A stretch of 64,000 nt of DNA from Thermoflexibacter ruber (lineage in GTDB: Bacteria > Bacteroidota > Bacteroidia > Cytophagales > Thermoflexibacteraceae), in NCBI RefSeq assembly GCF_900113045.1, contig NZ_FONY01000017.1, positions 46,878 to 110,877 of the forward strand, written 5' to 3'. The position numbers were made by a program, and so were the translations under genes. A model generated the notes under the pieces. It ran no database searches and was not told where the DNA came from. It worked only from the letters and a program-made list of their open reading frames with translations. This document shows, piece by piece, positions 18,406 through 27,092 of this stretch (its first letter is position 1; each line of letters opens with the position of its first letter).

Positions 18406-18586
18406 AAATTTTCTTTGCTCCGTAGATTGCACCTGCGGCTAATAGTCCTAAAACTCCTCCGTCTATGGGAATCTCTGCCTCAGCACCAGGAGGCACGGGG
18501 TCGCTCCCTTGTGCAAGCAAATTACCCATAAATAAACAAAGGAAGATAAAAAGGGAAAATAGTTTTTTAAAGGCATTTGAAGTCAT
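18386..18586 (-). CDS. Small PID-CTERM sorting-signal protein, partner of the exosortase
   Basis: About 66 residues from ATG 18586 (an in-frame ATG exists at 18616). Signal peptide (KKLFSLFIFLCLFMGNLLAQ), a mature stretch of only about a dozen residues (GSDPVPPGAEAE), then IPIDGG, a membrane segment LGLLAAGAIYGA and a basic tail KKIYDKRKK: the tripartite PID-CTERM signal associated with exosortase X. Its last 20 bp overlap the exosortase gene. With so little mature sequence its job is unclear; it may be a minimal substrate or an accessory. Confidence 0.85.
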   Translation of the reverse strand: MTSNAFKKLFSLFIFLCLFMGNLLAQGSDPVPPGAEAEIPIDGGVLGLLAAGAIYGAKKIYDKRKK

Positions 18587-18892
18587 AGCATTGTGCGTTT
18601 TATGCAAGATAAACATTTGGTTTCAAATTTCATGCAATTACCTATTTTTTACTGAAAATTTTAAACTTTTTATAGAGAAATTATTAGCACATATCACTAA
18701 TGAGAGGGAAAAACACCCAGTAAAAAACAGGAAGTGGGTTAGAATTGATGCTTGCCAAGCATATTTTTCCAATATCATCAAGCAGCTATTGCTTGTGAGA
18801 TACCAGAATAAAGCCCGAATCAAATCAGTTTTTCCAAACATTTCAATTAAGATAATTGATTAAAAAATTACGCAAACATTTTATTCCTTATT

Positions 18893-19564
18893 TTATAAGA
18901 AATTCAAGGTTATTAAAGCTTCACGTACCTCTTGCTTAAAATTCTGGTAAGAAGATAATCTCTCCAATGAGCTTAGCTCTAATGATTGCCCAATAATTTG
19001 GTATAGGTCTGAGATGTCAAGCTCTCTACCTCTTTGCCTTTGCTTTCTATCTGCTTGTGTGGCTCTAATAATTTCCCGTATCAAATTTTTGGGATTATTA
19101 ACTTCTTCTGGATTCCTATGCAAGCCCAATTCTGCATCGCTTTGAGTAGTTCCAATTTGCTCTTTTAGTAGAGTAGTATCAGCCAACATCCATGCTTCTG
19201 TCATTTGGATAGGTATAATAGCCGCTACTATTTTGCAAAATCTATTTTCGTCAAGACACGATAAAAATTCCTTTGCAGGCTGTATCTTACTTTGCCTAAC
19301 TTGCCTATCAGTAATATCATCTGCATCTGTATGTACACACAACAGCATAATGCCAAAATCTTCTATACCTTTTTTTGAGGCTTCTTGAACCTGCTCTACG
19401 AAATTTAGATTTGTTTTTACAATTTCAATAGTTTTAACCTCTATCTCAATATTGCCTTTACACTCAAAAGCGATTTCTGCTAATGTTTTTTCAACAATAG
19501 GTTCTAAAAAGCGAACATCAGTAGTCCCCTCAGTAAAAAGCCCTGCAAACAGTTGTCTATTCAT
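18893..19564 (-). CDS. TOPRIM-like (DUF4276-type) protein paired with an ATPase
   Basis: 223 residues. Acidic motifs EGTTD (residues 12-16) and HTDADD (about residues 78-83) fit the Glu and DxD motifs of a TOPRIM nuclease fold, as in DUF4276/OLD-associated proteins. It starts inside the last codons of the upstream ATPase gene (8-bp overlap), so the two are cotranslated. OLD, Gabija and PARIS defence systems all combine an ABC-type ATPase with a TOPRIM or related nuclease, so this pair is a candidate abortive-infection system. That function is an inference. Confidence 0.75.
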   Translation of the reverse strand: MNRQLFAGLFTEGTTDVRFLEPIVEKTLAEIAFECKGNIEIEVKTIEIVKTNLNFVEQVQEASKKGIEDFGIMLLCVHTDADDITDRQVRQSKIQPAKEFLSCLDENRFCKIVAAIIPIQMTEAWMLADTTLLKEQIGTTQSDAELGLHRNPEEVNNPKNLIREIIRATQADRKQRQRGRELDISDLYQIIGQSLELSSLERLSSYQNFKQEVREALITLNFL

Positions 19565-20951
19565 AGGATTTAGGTGCTATTTCATCTTGCTCTAAATATT
19601 TTTTTACCATTGCCAAACTTAATTTCTTGTCTTGTTCTGAATATTCCATACTAAGTTGATTATTTTTAGGGATAGGTGTTATCTTGGTCGCATTTAACTT
19701 GATTCGTTTAGCATCTAAATCCACTACTTTACTTCTCATTTGTGAAAACCAAATACTCACATTCCTATCTTCTGACCAATGGTATATATTCTCAACCAAT
19801 TTTGGGGAATGTGTATTTACAATTACTTGACGCAAAGGCATGGTTCTATTTGAAAAATCAGTACTTAAATCTTTGAGTAGTTTTGCCATGGTGCTGATTC
19901 TAAAAGGATGTATCCCATTTTCTGGTTCTTCAAAACAAAGCAATCCAGTGTGTTTACTATCATATTCTAAAATGCAAAGAGCCAAAATCCGAAGAGTACC
20001 TTCTGAAAGTACACGTGAGGAATACTCGTTTTTTTCACTGTCTTTGAGTTTGATAATATACTGTTTGTTTTCTTTATCATCTACCACACTAACCTCAATA
20101 AAATTAGGTAAAAAGCTATTTAGTTTACGAGAAATTTCTTTTAAACTATATTCATTTTCCTGCTTAATTCGGAAAAGGGTCGCCGCTAAATTGCCCCCAT
20201 TAGTAGTAAGTTTGTCTTCTCCTTTATCTTTGTTGGTAGGTTTTCGCAATTCTTCAGGGTTGAGTTGCAAAAACTTCCAACTTCGCATTTCCTCTTTTGC
20301 TGCTAATACATGGGGAAAATCTACTGTATCAAAGCTACTCAGTACTGTTTTATTGGCATTGATTAATGGGAAACGTCTTTTATTTCCCCCTTGTACACCA
20401 TCTTGAGGGACTAATACAGTGGGAATATTATTTTCTATTTCTGTATTGATATAAGGTGTCCCTCTTTTTCCTGCGCTCACTTTGGGGCGCCAGAAATCTA
20501 AACTATCCTTAGGAATACATTGAATCCACCTGTCGTCACTGTGTTTCAAATTTTCTAAGTGTTCCTCCATAACTGCCAAATCCTCGATTCCTATATCATT
20601 GGTAAAACGTTTAATTTTTAGTCTATAACGCAAACGAGTATATTTCAAGTCTTTCTGATTCCCCCAATCATCTTTTACTGTTCTATTTACCAGCATTTCT
20701 ATTTCAAAAGACATTACTTTAGCATATTCATTTTCAGCATATTGGGTAAATAACTCTATAAATTCTCCCCTCTGCTCTTTAAAAGCCTTTTTAAGATTGT
20801 CCGACTCCGCTAATCGTGAAAGCAACATCAAAGCATCAAACAGATTACTTTTGCCTGAAGCATTAATGCCCGCTATAATAGTAAGAGGGGTAAACTCCAT
20901 TTCAAAGTTTTGAAAAGATTTAAACCCGTCTATCTTGATTTTTGTAATCAT
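19557..20951 (-). CDS. OLD/RecF-like AAA ATPase, first gene of a probable defence pair
   Basis: 464 residues. N-terminus IKIDGFKSFQNFEMEF leads to Walker A GINASGKSN (residues 28-36). The ABC-like signature LSEGTLRILAL is near residue 313, Walker B LLCFEEPENGIHP near 337, and the switch His in VNTHSPKLVENI near 380. The layout is that of SMC/OLD-family ATPases without a fused nuclease; the nuclease-like part is encoded by the overlapping downstream gene. Expected to sense DNA ends or phage products and control the TOPRIM partner. Confidence 0.85.
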   Translation of the reverse strand: MITKIKIDGFKSFQNFEMEFTPLTIIAGINASGKSNLFDALMLLSRLAESDNLKKAFKEQRGEFIELFTQYAENEYAKVMSFEIEMLVNRTVKDDWGNQKDLKYTRLRYRLKIKRFTNDIGIEDLAVMEEHLENLKHSDDRWIQCIPKDSLDFWRPKVSAGKRGTPYINTEIENNIPTVLVPQDGVQGGNKRRFPLINANKTVLSSFDTVDFPHVLAAKEEMRSWKFLQLNPEELRKPTNKDKGEDKLTTNGGNLAATLFRIKQENEYSLKEISRKLNSFLPNFIEVSVVDDKENKQYIIKLKDSEKNEYSSRVLSEGTLRILALCILEYDSKHTGLLCFEEPENGIHPFRISTMAKLLKDLSTDFSNRTMPLRQVIVNTHSPKLVENIYHWSEDRNVSIWFSQMRSKVVDLDAKRIKLNATKITPIPKNNQLSMEYSEQDKKLSLAMVKKYLEQDEIAPKSYE

Positions 20952-21056
20952 ATTTTCAACAGTTAAATCGCAATAATAAGAAATTTAGACAAAAAATATC
21001 TCCCTGTTTTCACATTTTACTGCTACAATAAAAACTTTAAGCTAAGTTTAATTTCC

Positions 21057-21077
21057 TTTTAAGGTCTTTTTAAGGTC
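21057..21077 (+). promoter_or_regulatory. Tandem 10-bp repeat upstream of the metal-efflux operon
   Basis: TTTTAAGGTC occurs at 21057-21066 and again at 21068-21077, an 11-base period (one helical turn), 44 bases before the first gene. Such head-to-tail repeats are typical binding sites of OmpR-type response regulators. No cognate regulator is adjacent. Confidence 0.45.
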
Positions 21078-21120
21078 AGTATTGCACATTTGTATTTGAA
21101 ATAAAATTTAAAAAGTACAA

Positions 21121-22371
21121 ATGCGTATCTTACTGTTTATCATTTTTTTATCCCTTGTTCATTCTTTTTTTGCTTTTTCCCAAACTTCTATTACTCTACG
21201 GCAGGCGGAGCAACTTTTCCTGAAAAATAACTTAGAACTCTTAGCAGCTCAATTCAATATTTCGGCTGCCCAAGCCCAAGTCATTCAAGCGCGTTTATGG
21301 GCAAATCCTATCTTCTCCGCAGAACTCAATGCTGTCAATCCTGAGCAAAACCGCACTTTTGACATAGGAAAAAGTGGGCAAAAAGCTTTTGAAATAGAGC
21401 AACTTATCTATTTGGGTGGAAAAAAAAGAAATGAAATCAATTTTGCCAAAAGCAATGTAGAATTGGCAGAATTGCTCTTTGTCGACCTTTTGAGAAACCT
21501 CAGATTTCAGCTAAGGTCGAGTTTTTGCGCAATGTACTACGACAATCTGTCTGTCAGAAACTTAGATGTCCAACTCTCCTTGCTTGATACTTTGGTTCAG
21601 GCTTATGCTGCCCAAGCCCAAAAAGGCAACGTGCCTTTAAAAGACTTGGTACGTCTACAATCTTTGTACTTGAATCTAAGAAATGAGAGAAACGACCTGA
21701 TAAACAATATTTTAGAAGAACAGAAGCAAATACAAGTCCTATTAGGGACAAGCAAAGCCTTTTTTCCTGCTCCCGAAAATAGCGAGTTGGCTACTTATCA
21801 AAAAGATATTTCACTTACTGCAAATATATTGTTAGACAGTGCTTTGCAAAACAGACCAGATTTGAAGTTTGCCCAAAAAGCTACCCAATCTGCCGAGTTA
21901 CTCTTGCGGTGGCAAAAATCTTTGGCTGTCCCTGACCTGAACTTAGGCTTGGCTTATGACCAAAGAGGTGGAGCTTTTAACAACCAAATTAGCCTGACAT
22001 TAGGTATTCTCCTACCCTTGTGGAACAGGAACCAGAGCAATATCCAGCTTGCCAAAGTGCAATTGGAGCAAAATAAAATACTTCAAAACCAGCAAGAAAT
22101 ACAAATACAAAACCAAGTAAGTACAACTTTGGCACAGTATATAGAAGCCAAGTCAAACTATCAAAAAATCAGTGGCTTTTTCAGTGAAAATTTTGAACAA
22201 GTATATAAAGGCACGGTGGATAACTTTCAAAGAGGCAATATTTCTATGCTTGAGTTTACGGACTTTATGGAAAGCTATCAGCAGAACCTGCTCCAACTCA
22301 ATAAAACACAAAAGATTTTGACCAACAGTTGCGAGCAGTTGAATTGGGTAAGTCATTCGAGTATTTTTTAA
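21121..22371 (+). CDS. TolC/CusC-family outer-membrane efflux protein
   Basis: 416 residues. Signal peptide (LLFIIFLSLVHSFFAFSQ), then two outer-membrane-efflux-protein repeats with long helices (LRQAEQLFLKNNLELLAAQ and the second copy around residue 230). It forms the outer-membrane duct of a tripartite metal pump and lies first in an operon-like run with the adaptor and the RND pump. The gaps (176 and 124 bp) are large for one operon, so internal promoters are possible. Confidence 0.9.
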   Translation: MRILLFIIFLSLVHSFFAFSQTSITLRQAEQLFLKNNLELLAAQFNISAAQAQVIQARLWANPIFSAELNAVNPEQNRTFDIGKSGQKAFEIEQLIYLGGKKRNEINFAKSNVELAELLFVDLLRNLRFQLRSSFCAMYYDNLSVRNLDVQLSLLDTLVQAYAAQAQKGNVPLKDLVRLQSLYLNLRNERNDLINNILEEQKQIQVLLGTSKAFFPAPENSELATYQKDISLTANILLDSALQNRPDLKFAQKATQSAELLLRWQKSLAVPDLNLGLAYDQRGGAFNNQISLTLGILLPLWNRNQSNIQLAKVQLEQNKILQNQQEIQIQNQVSTTLAQYIEAKSNYQKISGFFSENFEQVYKGTVDNFQRGNISMLEFTDFMESYQQNLLQLNKTQKILTNSCEQLNWVSHSSIF

Positions 22372-22547
22372 AAATAAATACTATCAAGAACATGGGCAAA
22401 TGTAAAATCATTGATATTAAGGAAAAACTGTTTTTTGACTGTAGCTCCGATTTTCTAAACCTGCATGAAATTGTCAGATATTTTCTGACTTGGAAAGTCA
22501 GACCTACAACAAAACGAATATAAAAATAGGCAAAAATTAAGAAAATA

Positions 22548-23630
22548 ATGAAAAAATATATTTTTATACTCCTTATTTTTCTTTGGGCTTGTGATGAGAA
22601 AGCCAAGAAGATAGATGCACAAAACAGCAAGGAAACTTTTGTGCTGAGTGAAACTATGCTCAAAACCACAGAAATAGATTCGGTAAAAATGGAGTTTTTG
22701 AGGAATGAACTCAAATTCTATGGAAAAATTACCGCAGACAATAACAAACTCATTGAGATTTATCCTATTGTAGGGGGAAATGTTGTAAAAGTATATGTAG
22801 AATTGGGTGATTATGTGCAAAAAGGACAAGTTTTGGCAAGTATCCGAAGTACAGAAGTCGCAGGTTTTGAGAAGGAACTCCAAGATGCCAAAAATGATGT
22901 CTTGGTAGCTCAGAACAATCTCAAAGTAGCCCAAGAACTTTTTGCAGGGAAAATTAATACAGAAAGAGAAGTCTTAGAAGCTAAAAGCAACTTGGAAAAA
23001 GCCCAATCGCAGTTGAACCGTATCCAAGAAACTTACCGCATTTATAGCCTCAAAGGAGGGTCTATCTACGAAGTTACCTCCCCGATTAGTGGCTTTATCA
23101 TTGAGAAGAAAATCAACCAAGATATGCAACTGCGTAGCGACCGCACTGACAATATTTTTGACATCGCCCAGATAGACGAGGTGTGGGCTATTGCCAACGT
23201 CAATGAAAGCGATATTTCGGAAATCAGAGTAGGAGAAGATGCCATAGTAACTGCTCTAAGTTATAAAGACAAGACTTTTGCAGGAAAGGTCGACAAGATT
23301 TTCAACGTGATAGACCCAGTAACCAAAGCCATGAAAGTTTTGATTAGACTGAAAAATCAAGATTTCTTGCTCAAACCCGAGATGCGTGCCTCTATCCTCA
23401 TCAAATACCAAGAGAACAAAAAAATGCTTGCTGTGCCTTCAAAGGCAGTGATTTTTGATAAAAGTAAGCACTTTGTCATGGTTTTTAAAGACCGCTACAA
23501 CATAGAAACGCGCCAAGTGGAAGTATTTAGGCAAGTTAATGGGATTACCTTTATCGCCTCGGGTTTGCAGGAAGGCGAAAAGGTAATTACCAAAAATCAA
23601 TTACTGATTTATGATGCCTTGAATGATTAA
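22548..23630 (+). CDS. RND efflux periplasmic adaptor lipoprotein
   Basis: 360 residues. Lipobox LIFLWAC gives a lipidated Cys at residue 15. Biotinyl-lipoyl-like half (GGNVVKVYVELGDYVQKGQVLA), an alpha hairpin rich in coiled-coil heptads (residues about 115-160), the second lipoyl half (TSPISGFIIEKK) and a beta-barrel domain follow, the standard membrane-fusion-protein layout. It links the TolC-like protein with the inner-membrane pump. No His-rich metal-binding N-terminus is present. Confidence 0.92.
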   Translation: MKKYIFILLIFLWACDEKAKKIDAQNSKETFVLSETMLKTTEIDSVKMEFLRNELKFYGKITADNNKLIEIYPIVGGNVVKVYVELGDYVQKGQVLASIRSTEVAGFEKELQDAKNDVLVAQNNLKVAQELFAGKINTEREVLEAKSNLEKAQSQLNRIQETYRIYSLKGGSIYEVTSPISGFIIEKKINQDMQLRSDRTDNIFDIAQIDEVWAIANVNESDISEIRVGEDAIVTALSYKDKTFAGKVDKIFNVIDPVTKAMKVLIRLKNQDFLLKPEMRASILIKYQENKKMLAVPSKAVIFDKSKHFVMVFKDRYNIETRQVEVFRQVNGITFIASGLQEGEKVITKNQLLIYDALND

Positions 23631-23754
23631 AGGCAGTAGTGCGATTTCCTAAATCGGATAAGTCCGCTTGACTAAAGGTATATATTAGGTTAGCCCAATT
23701 AGTCCCGTTAGAAACGACAGCTTTGTAGCTTAATAGAAAAATAAAACATTCATT

Positions 23755-26700
23755 ATGAATAAATTTATTAGAAATATCATTGCATTTTCCCTTAAAAACA
23801 GAGGATTCACCTTCTTTTGGGTAACTGTCTTAGTCATTGCAGGTTTTGTGAGTTTTAGGAATATGCCTATTGAGGCTTTCCCTGATGTTACTAATACGCA
23901 AATCATTATCGTTACAGAATGGAACGGCAGAAGTGCTGAGGAAATAGAACGCTTCGTTACTACGCCCATAGAGATTGCCATGAATCCTGTGCAAGGCAAA
24001 ACAAGTGTGCGAAGTATTACCATGTTTGGACTTTCAGTGATTAAAATTATCTTTGAAGATGAAGTAGAAGACTTTTTTGCTCGCCAGCAGGTCAATAACC
24101 AACTCCGCAATGTAAGTCTTCCCGAAGGCGTAGAACCCGAAGTACAGCCTCCTTATGGACCTACAGGGGAGATTTTTCGCTATGTACTCAAAAGCGATAG
24201 CAGAGATACCAGAGATTTGCTTACAATTCAAAACTGGTTGATTGACAGGCAGTTAAGAGCAGTAGCAGGGGTGGCGGACTTGGTGGCTTTTGGAGGGCAG
24301 GAGAAAACTTATGAGGTAAGCGTCGACCCCAATCGCTTAGCAAAATACGACATTACGCCTTTGGAGGTGTATGAGGCTGTAAATCGCAGTAATCTCAATG
24401 TAGGTGGAGATATAATAGAAAAAAATGGGCAAGCGTATGTGGTGCGTGGCATTGGTCTGTTGGAGTCTATCAAAGATATAGAAAATATTATCGTTACAGA
24501 AGCAGGAGGTAATCCTATCTTAATCAAGCAGTTAGCCGATGTCAATGTAAATTCACTCCCAAGAGTAGGGCAGGTAGGTTTGAATGATAATGATGATGTG
24601 GTAGAGGGGATAGTAGTGATGCGGAAAAATGAAAATCCTAAGGAGGTCTTAGCAAGAGTAAAAGCCAAAATTGAGGAGTTGAATACGCGAATTTTGCCTT
24701 CTGATGTAAAAATAGAAACTTTTTATGACAGGGACAATCTGATGAACTATACCACCCATACCGTCATGCACAACTTGACAGAGGGCATTGTCTTTGTTAC
24801 GGTGATTGTGTTTTTGTTCATGGCGGATTGGCGAACTACTCTGATAGTGGGCATTATTATTCCACTTTCTTTGCTTTTTGCTTTTTTCTGTTTGAATCTC
24901 AAAGGATTAAGCGCCAATTTATTGTCTTTGGGGGCTGTGGATTTTGGGATAATCATAGATGGGGCAGTAGTCATGGTCGAGGGAATTTTTGTAGGACTTG
25001 ACCACCTTGCCCATAAGGTAGGCATGGAAAAGTTTAATCGCTTGGCAAAGGCGGGACTTATCAAGAAAACAGCTACACAAATGGGCAAGGCAATTTTCTT
25101 TTCTAAGCTCATCATTATCACTGCCTTGATGCCTATTTTTTCCTTTCAAAAAGTAGAGGGCAAAATGTTTTCTCCTCTGGCATATACTTTGGGTTTTGCT
25201 CTTGTGGGGGCATTGATTTTTACGCTGACCTTAGTACCTGTTTTATCTCATATCTTACTGAATAAGAATGTCAAAGAAAAACACAACCCCTTTGTCAATT
25301 TTTGGGACAGGATAGTAGAAAAAGGGTTTTCATTTACTTTTTATCATAAAAAAATAAGCCTTTTTGTAGCTACTGCATTTTTGGCTTTGACCTTGTTCTC
25401 TGCCAAATTTTTAGGTACAGAATTTCTCCCCCAACTCAATGAAGGGGCTTTGTGGGTAACAGCAGAACTACCTATGAGTATGTCCTTGCCTGCAAGTATG
25501 GAAATGACCAATACACTTAGGAAAAAATTGAGGGAGTTTCCAGAGGTCAGAGATGTACTCTCGCAAACAGGACGTAGCAATGACGGCACTGACCCTAACG
25601 GCTTTTATTTTGCTCAGTTCCAAGTAGATTTGCTTCCCAAAGAAGAATGGAAAAGAAAAATTACTTTGGAGGAGCTAATTGAAGAAATGGACAAAGAGCT
25701 AAGTCAATATCAAGGCATTACCTATAACTACTCGCAACCTATCATCGATAATGTAGCAGAGGCGGCAGCAGGCATCAAGGCGGCAAATGCAGTAAAAATC
25801 TATGGAGATAATTTAGATAAGTTAGACGAGTTGGCAAACCAAGTCATTGAGCAAATCAAAAACGTAGAAGGTATCAAAGACGTAGGGATTTTGCGGAATG
25901 TGGGGCAACCTGAAATCAGCGTAATCTTAGACCAAGAGCGCATGGCAGCGTATGGCGTTACGATTGCCGATGCCCAAGCAGTCTTAGAAATGGCTTTTGG
26001 AGGAAAAACTGCTACACAAAAATATGAAGGAGAACGCAAGTTTGACGTAAGGGTGCGCTACGAAAAATCTTATCGCAAAGACGAGGAGGACATGGCTAAT
26101 CTCAAAGTTCCTACCCTAAGTGGAGCAAAAGTTCCTTTGAAAAACATTGCAGATATAAAGAAAATTACAGGACCCGCCTTCATCTATCGGGACGATACCA
26201 AACGGTTTATTGGAGTAAAGTTTTCAGTAAGAGAGCGAGATTTGGGCAGTACCATTGCCGAAGCCCAAGAAAAAGTAGAAAAAAACGTCAAATTGCCAAC
26301 AGGTTACACCATAGGCTGGACAGGAGAGTTTGAAAACCAAGTGCGCGCTACTGCTCGCTTAGGACAGGTAGTTCCTATCAGTTTATTAGCAATTTTTATC
26401 TTACTGTTTATCCTTTTTGGCAACCTCAAAGATGCTGTTTTGGTCTTGGCAAATGTGCCTTTTGCTCTGATAGGAGGTATTTTAGCTCTGCATTTTACAG
26501 GCATCAACTTTGGCATTTCGGCAGGGGTAGGCTTTATCGCTTTGTTTGGGATATGTATCCAAAACGGTGTGATTCTCATTAGTGAATTTCACCATAATTT
26601 AGATAGGCGAATGTCTTTGGATATGTCTATCAAGGAGGCTGTCAGAGTGCGTACTCGTCCTGTGGTGATGACAGCCCTCATGGCTTCTATTGGTTTGCTT

Positions 26701-26868
26701 CCTGCGGCGATTTCTACGGGCATAGGCTCAGAATCTCAAAAGCCTTTGGCAATCGTTATCATTGGAGGCTTGATTACGGCTACGATTTTGACTTTGTTGA
26801 TTTTCCCTATTATTTTTTGGGTGTTTGATAAGAGGAGAGTAAAGAACGAGGAGGATGCAATGACATAG
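23755..26868 (+). CDS. CusA/CzcA-family heavy-metal RND efflux pump
   Basis: 1037 residues with twelve membrane helices and two large periplasmic loops. The fourth-helix motif DFGIIIDGAVVMVEG (about residue 396) is that of the HME-RND group with proton-relay acidic residues; the usual Asn after Glu is Gly here. NMPIEAFPDVTNTQ near residue 36 is the family N-terminal signature. It exports divalent or monovalent metal ions by proton antiport together with the two preceding gene products. The exact metal cannot be assigned. Confidence 0.93.
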   Translation: MNKFIRNIIAFSLKNRGFTFFWVTVLVIAGFVSFRNMPIEAFPDVTNTQIIIVTEWNGRSAEEIERFVTTPIEIAMNPVQGKTSVRSITMFGLSVIKIIFEDEVEDFFARQQVNNQLRNVSLPEGVEPEVQPPYGPTGEIFRYVLKSDSRDTRDLLTIQNWLIDRQLRAVAGVADLVAFGGQEKTYEVSVDPNRLAKYDITPLEVYEAVNRSNLNVGGDIIEKNGQAYVVRGIGLLESIKDIENIIVTEAGGNPILIKQLADVNVNSLPRVGQVGLNDNDDVVEGIVVMRKNENPKEVLARVKAKIEELNTRILPSDVKIETFYDRDNLMNYTTHTVMHNLTEGIVFVTVIVFLFMADWRTTLIVGIIIPLSLLFAFFCLNLKGLSANLLSLGAVDFGIIIDGAVVMVEGIFVGLDHLAHKVGMEKFNRLAKAGLIKKTATQMGKAIFFSKLIIITALMPIFSFQKVEGKMFSPLAYTLGFALVGALIFTLTLVPVLSHILLNKNVKEKHNPFVNFWDRIVEKGFSFTFYHKKISLFVATAFLALTLFSAKFLGTEFLPQLNEGALWVTAELPMSMSLPASMEMTNTLRKKLREFPEVRDVLSQTGRSNDGTDPNGFYFAQFQVDLLPKEEWKRKITLEELIEEMDKELSQYQGITYNYSQPIIDNVAEAAAGIKAANAVKIYGDNLDKLDELANQVIEQIKNVEGIKDVGILRNVGQPEISVILDQERMAAYGVTIADAQAVLEMAFGGKTATQKYEGERKFDVRVRYEKSYRKDEEDMANLKVPTLSGAKVPLKNIADIKKITGPAFIYRDDTKRFIGVKFSVRERDLGSTIAEAQEKVEKNVKLPTGYTIGWTGEFENQVRATARLGQVVPISLLAIFILLFILFGNLKDAVLVLANVPFALIGGILALHFTGINFGISAGVGFIALFGICIQNGVILISEFHHNLDRRMSLDMSIKEAVRVRTRPVVMTALMASIGLLPAAISTGIGSESQKPLAIVIIGGLITATILTLLIFPIIFWVFDKRRVKNEEDAMT

Positions 26869-26951
26869 AGGAGAAGGAATACTTTTGTAAGTACGAAAGT
26901 TTAAAATATAAATTTTTTCACATAATCTTTCCATATTTCAAAAAATACCCT

Positions 26952-26959
26952 TACCTTTG
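26952..26959 (+). promoter_or_regulatory. -7 box of the tRNA-Arg promoter
   Basis: TACCTTTG matches TAnnTTTG and ends 12 bases before the tRNA 5' end. No clear -33 TTTG is seen. Confidence 0.5.
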
Positions 26960-26971
26960 CACCCACAATTC

Positions 26972-27045
26972 GCTCCCGTAGCTCAACTGGATAGAGCATC
27001 AGACTACGGATCTGAAGGTTGCAGGTTCGACTCCTGCCGGGTGCA
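26972..27045 (+). tRNA. tRNA-Arg (anticodon ACG)
   Basis: A 74-nt cloverleaf: acceptor GCTCCCG/CGGGTGC, D-stem GCTC/GAGC, anticodon stem TCAGA/TCTGA with loop CTACGGA (anticodon ACG, read as ICG after deamination), T-stem GCAGG/CCTGC with TTCGACT loop, discriminator A. CCA is not encoded. The acceptor stem has a T3.T70 mismatch where an A3-T70 pair is expected. Position 37 is G after G36, the G36-G37 context recognised by TrmD, whose gene follows. Confidence 0.95.
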
Positions 27046-27059
27046 TTTATAAACATATT

Positions 27060-27083
27060 AGCCCTGTTTATCAGGGCTTTTTT
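27060..27083 (+). terminator. Terminator between tRNA-Arg and trmD
   Basis: Perfect 7-bp stem AGCCCTG/CAGGGCT (27060-27066 with 27072-27078), 5-base loop and a run of six T to 27083. It ends 9 bases before the trmD ATG. Confidence 0.9.
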
Positions 27084-27092
27084 CGTTATATT

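Noticed and set aside
18465..18863. Plus-strand ORF of 132 codons over the PID-CTERM gene and the following gap
   Set aside because: It is antisense to the signal peptide and sorting signal, and no domain was seen; the remaining gap to 18892 holds nothing recognisable.
23641..23656. Short hairpin CGATTT/AAATCG between adaptor and RND pump genes considered as terminator
   Set aside because: No T run follows and the downstream gene belongs to the same pump, so termination is unlikely.
24034..26934. Several minus-strand ORFs inside the RND pump gene
   Set aside because: They lie fully within a clear 1037-residue pump gene and show no family features.
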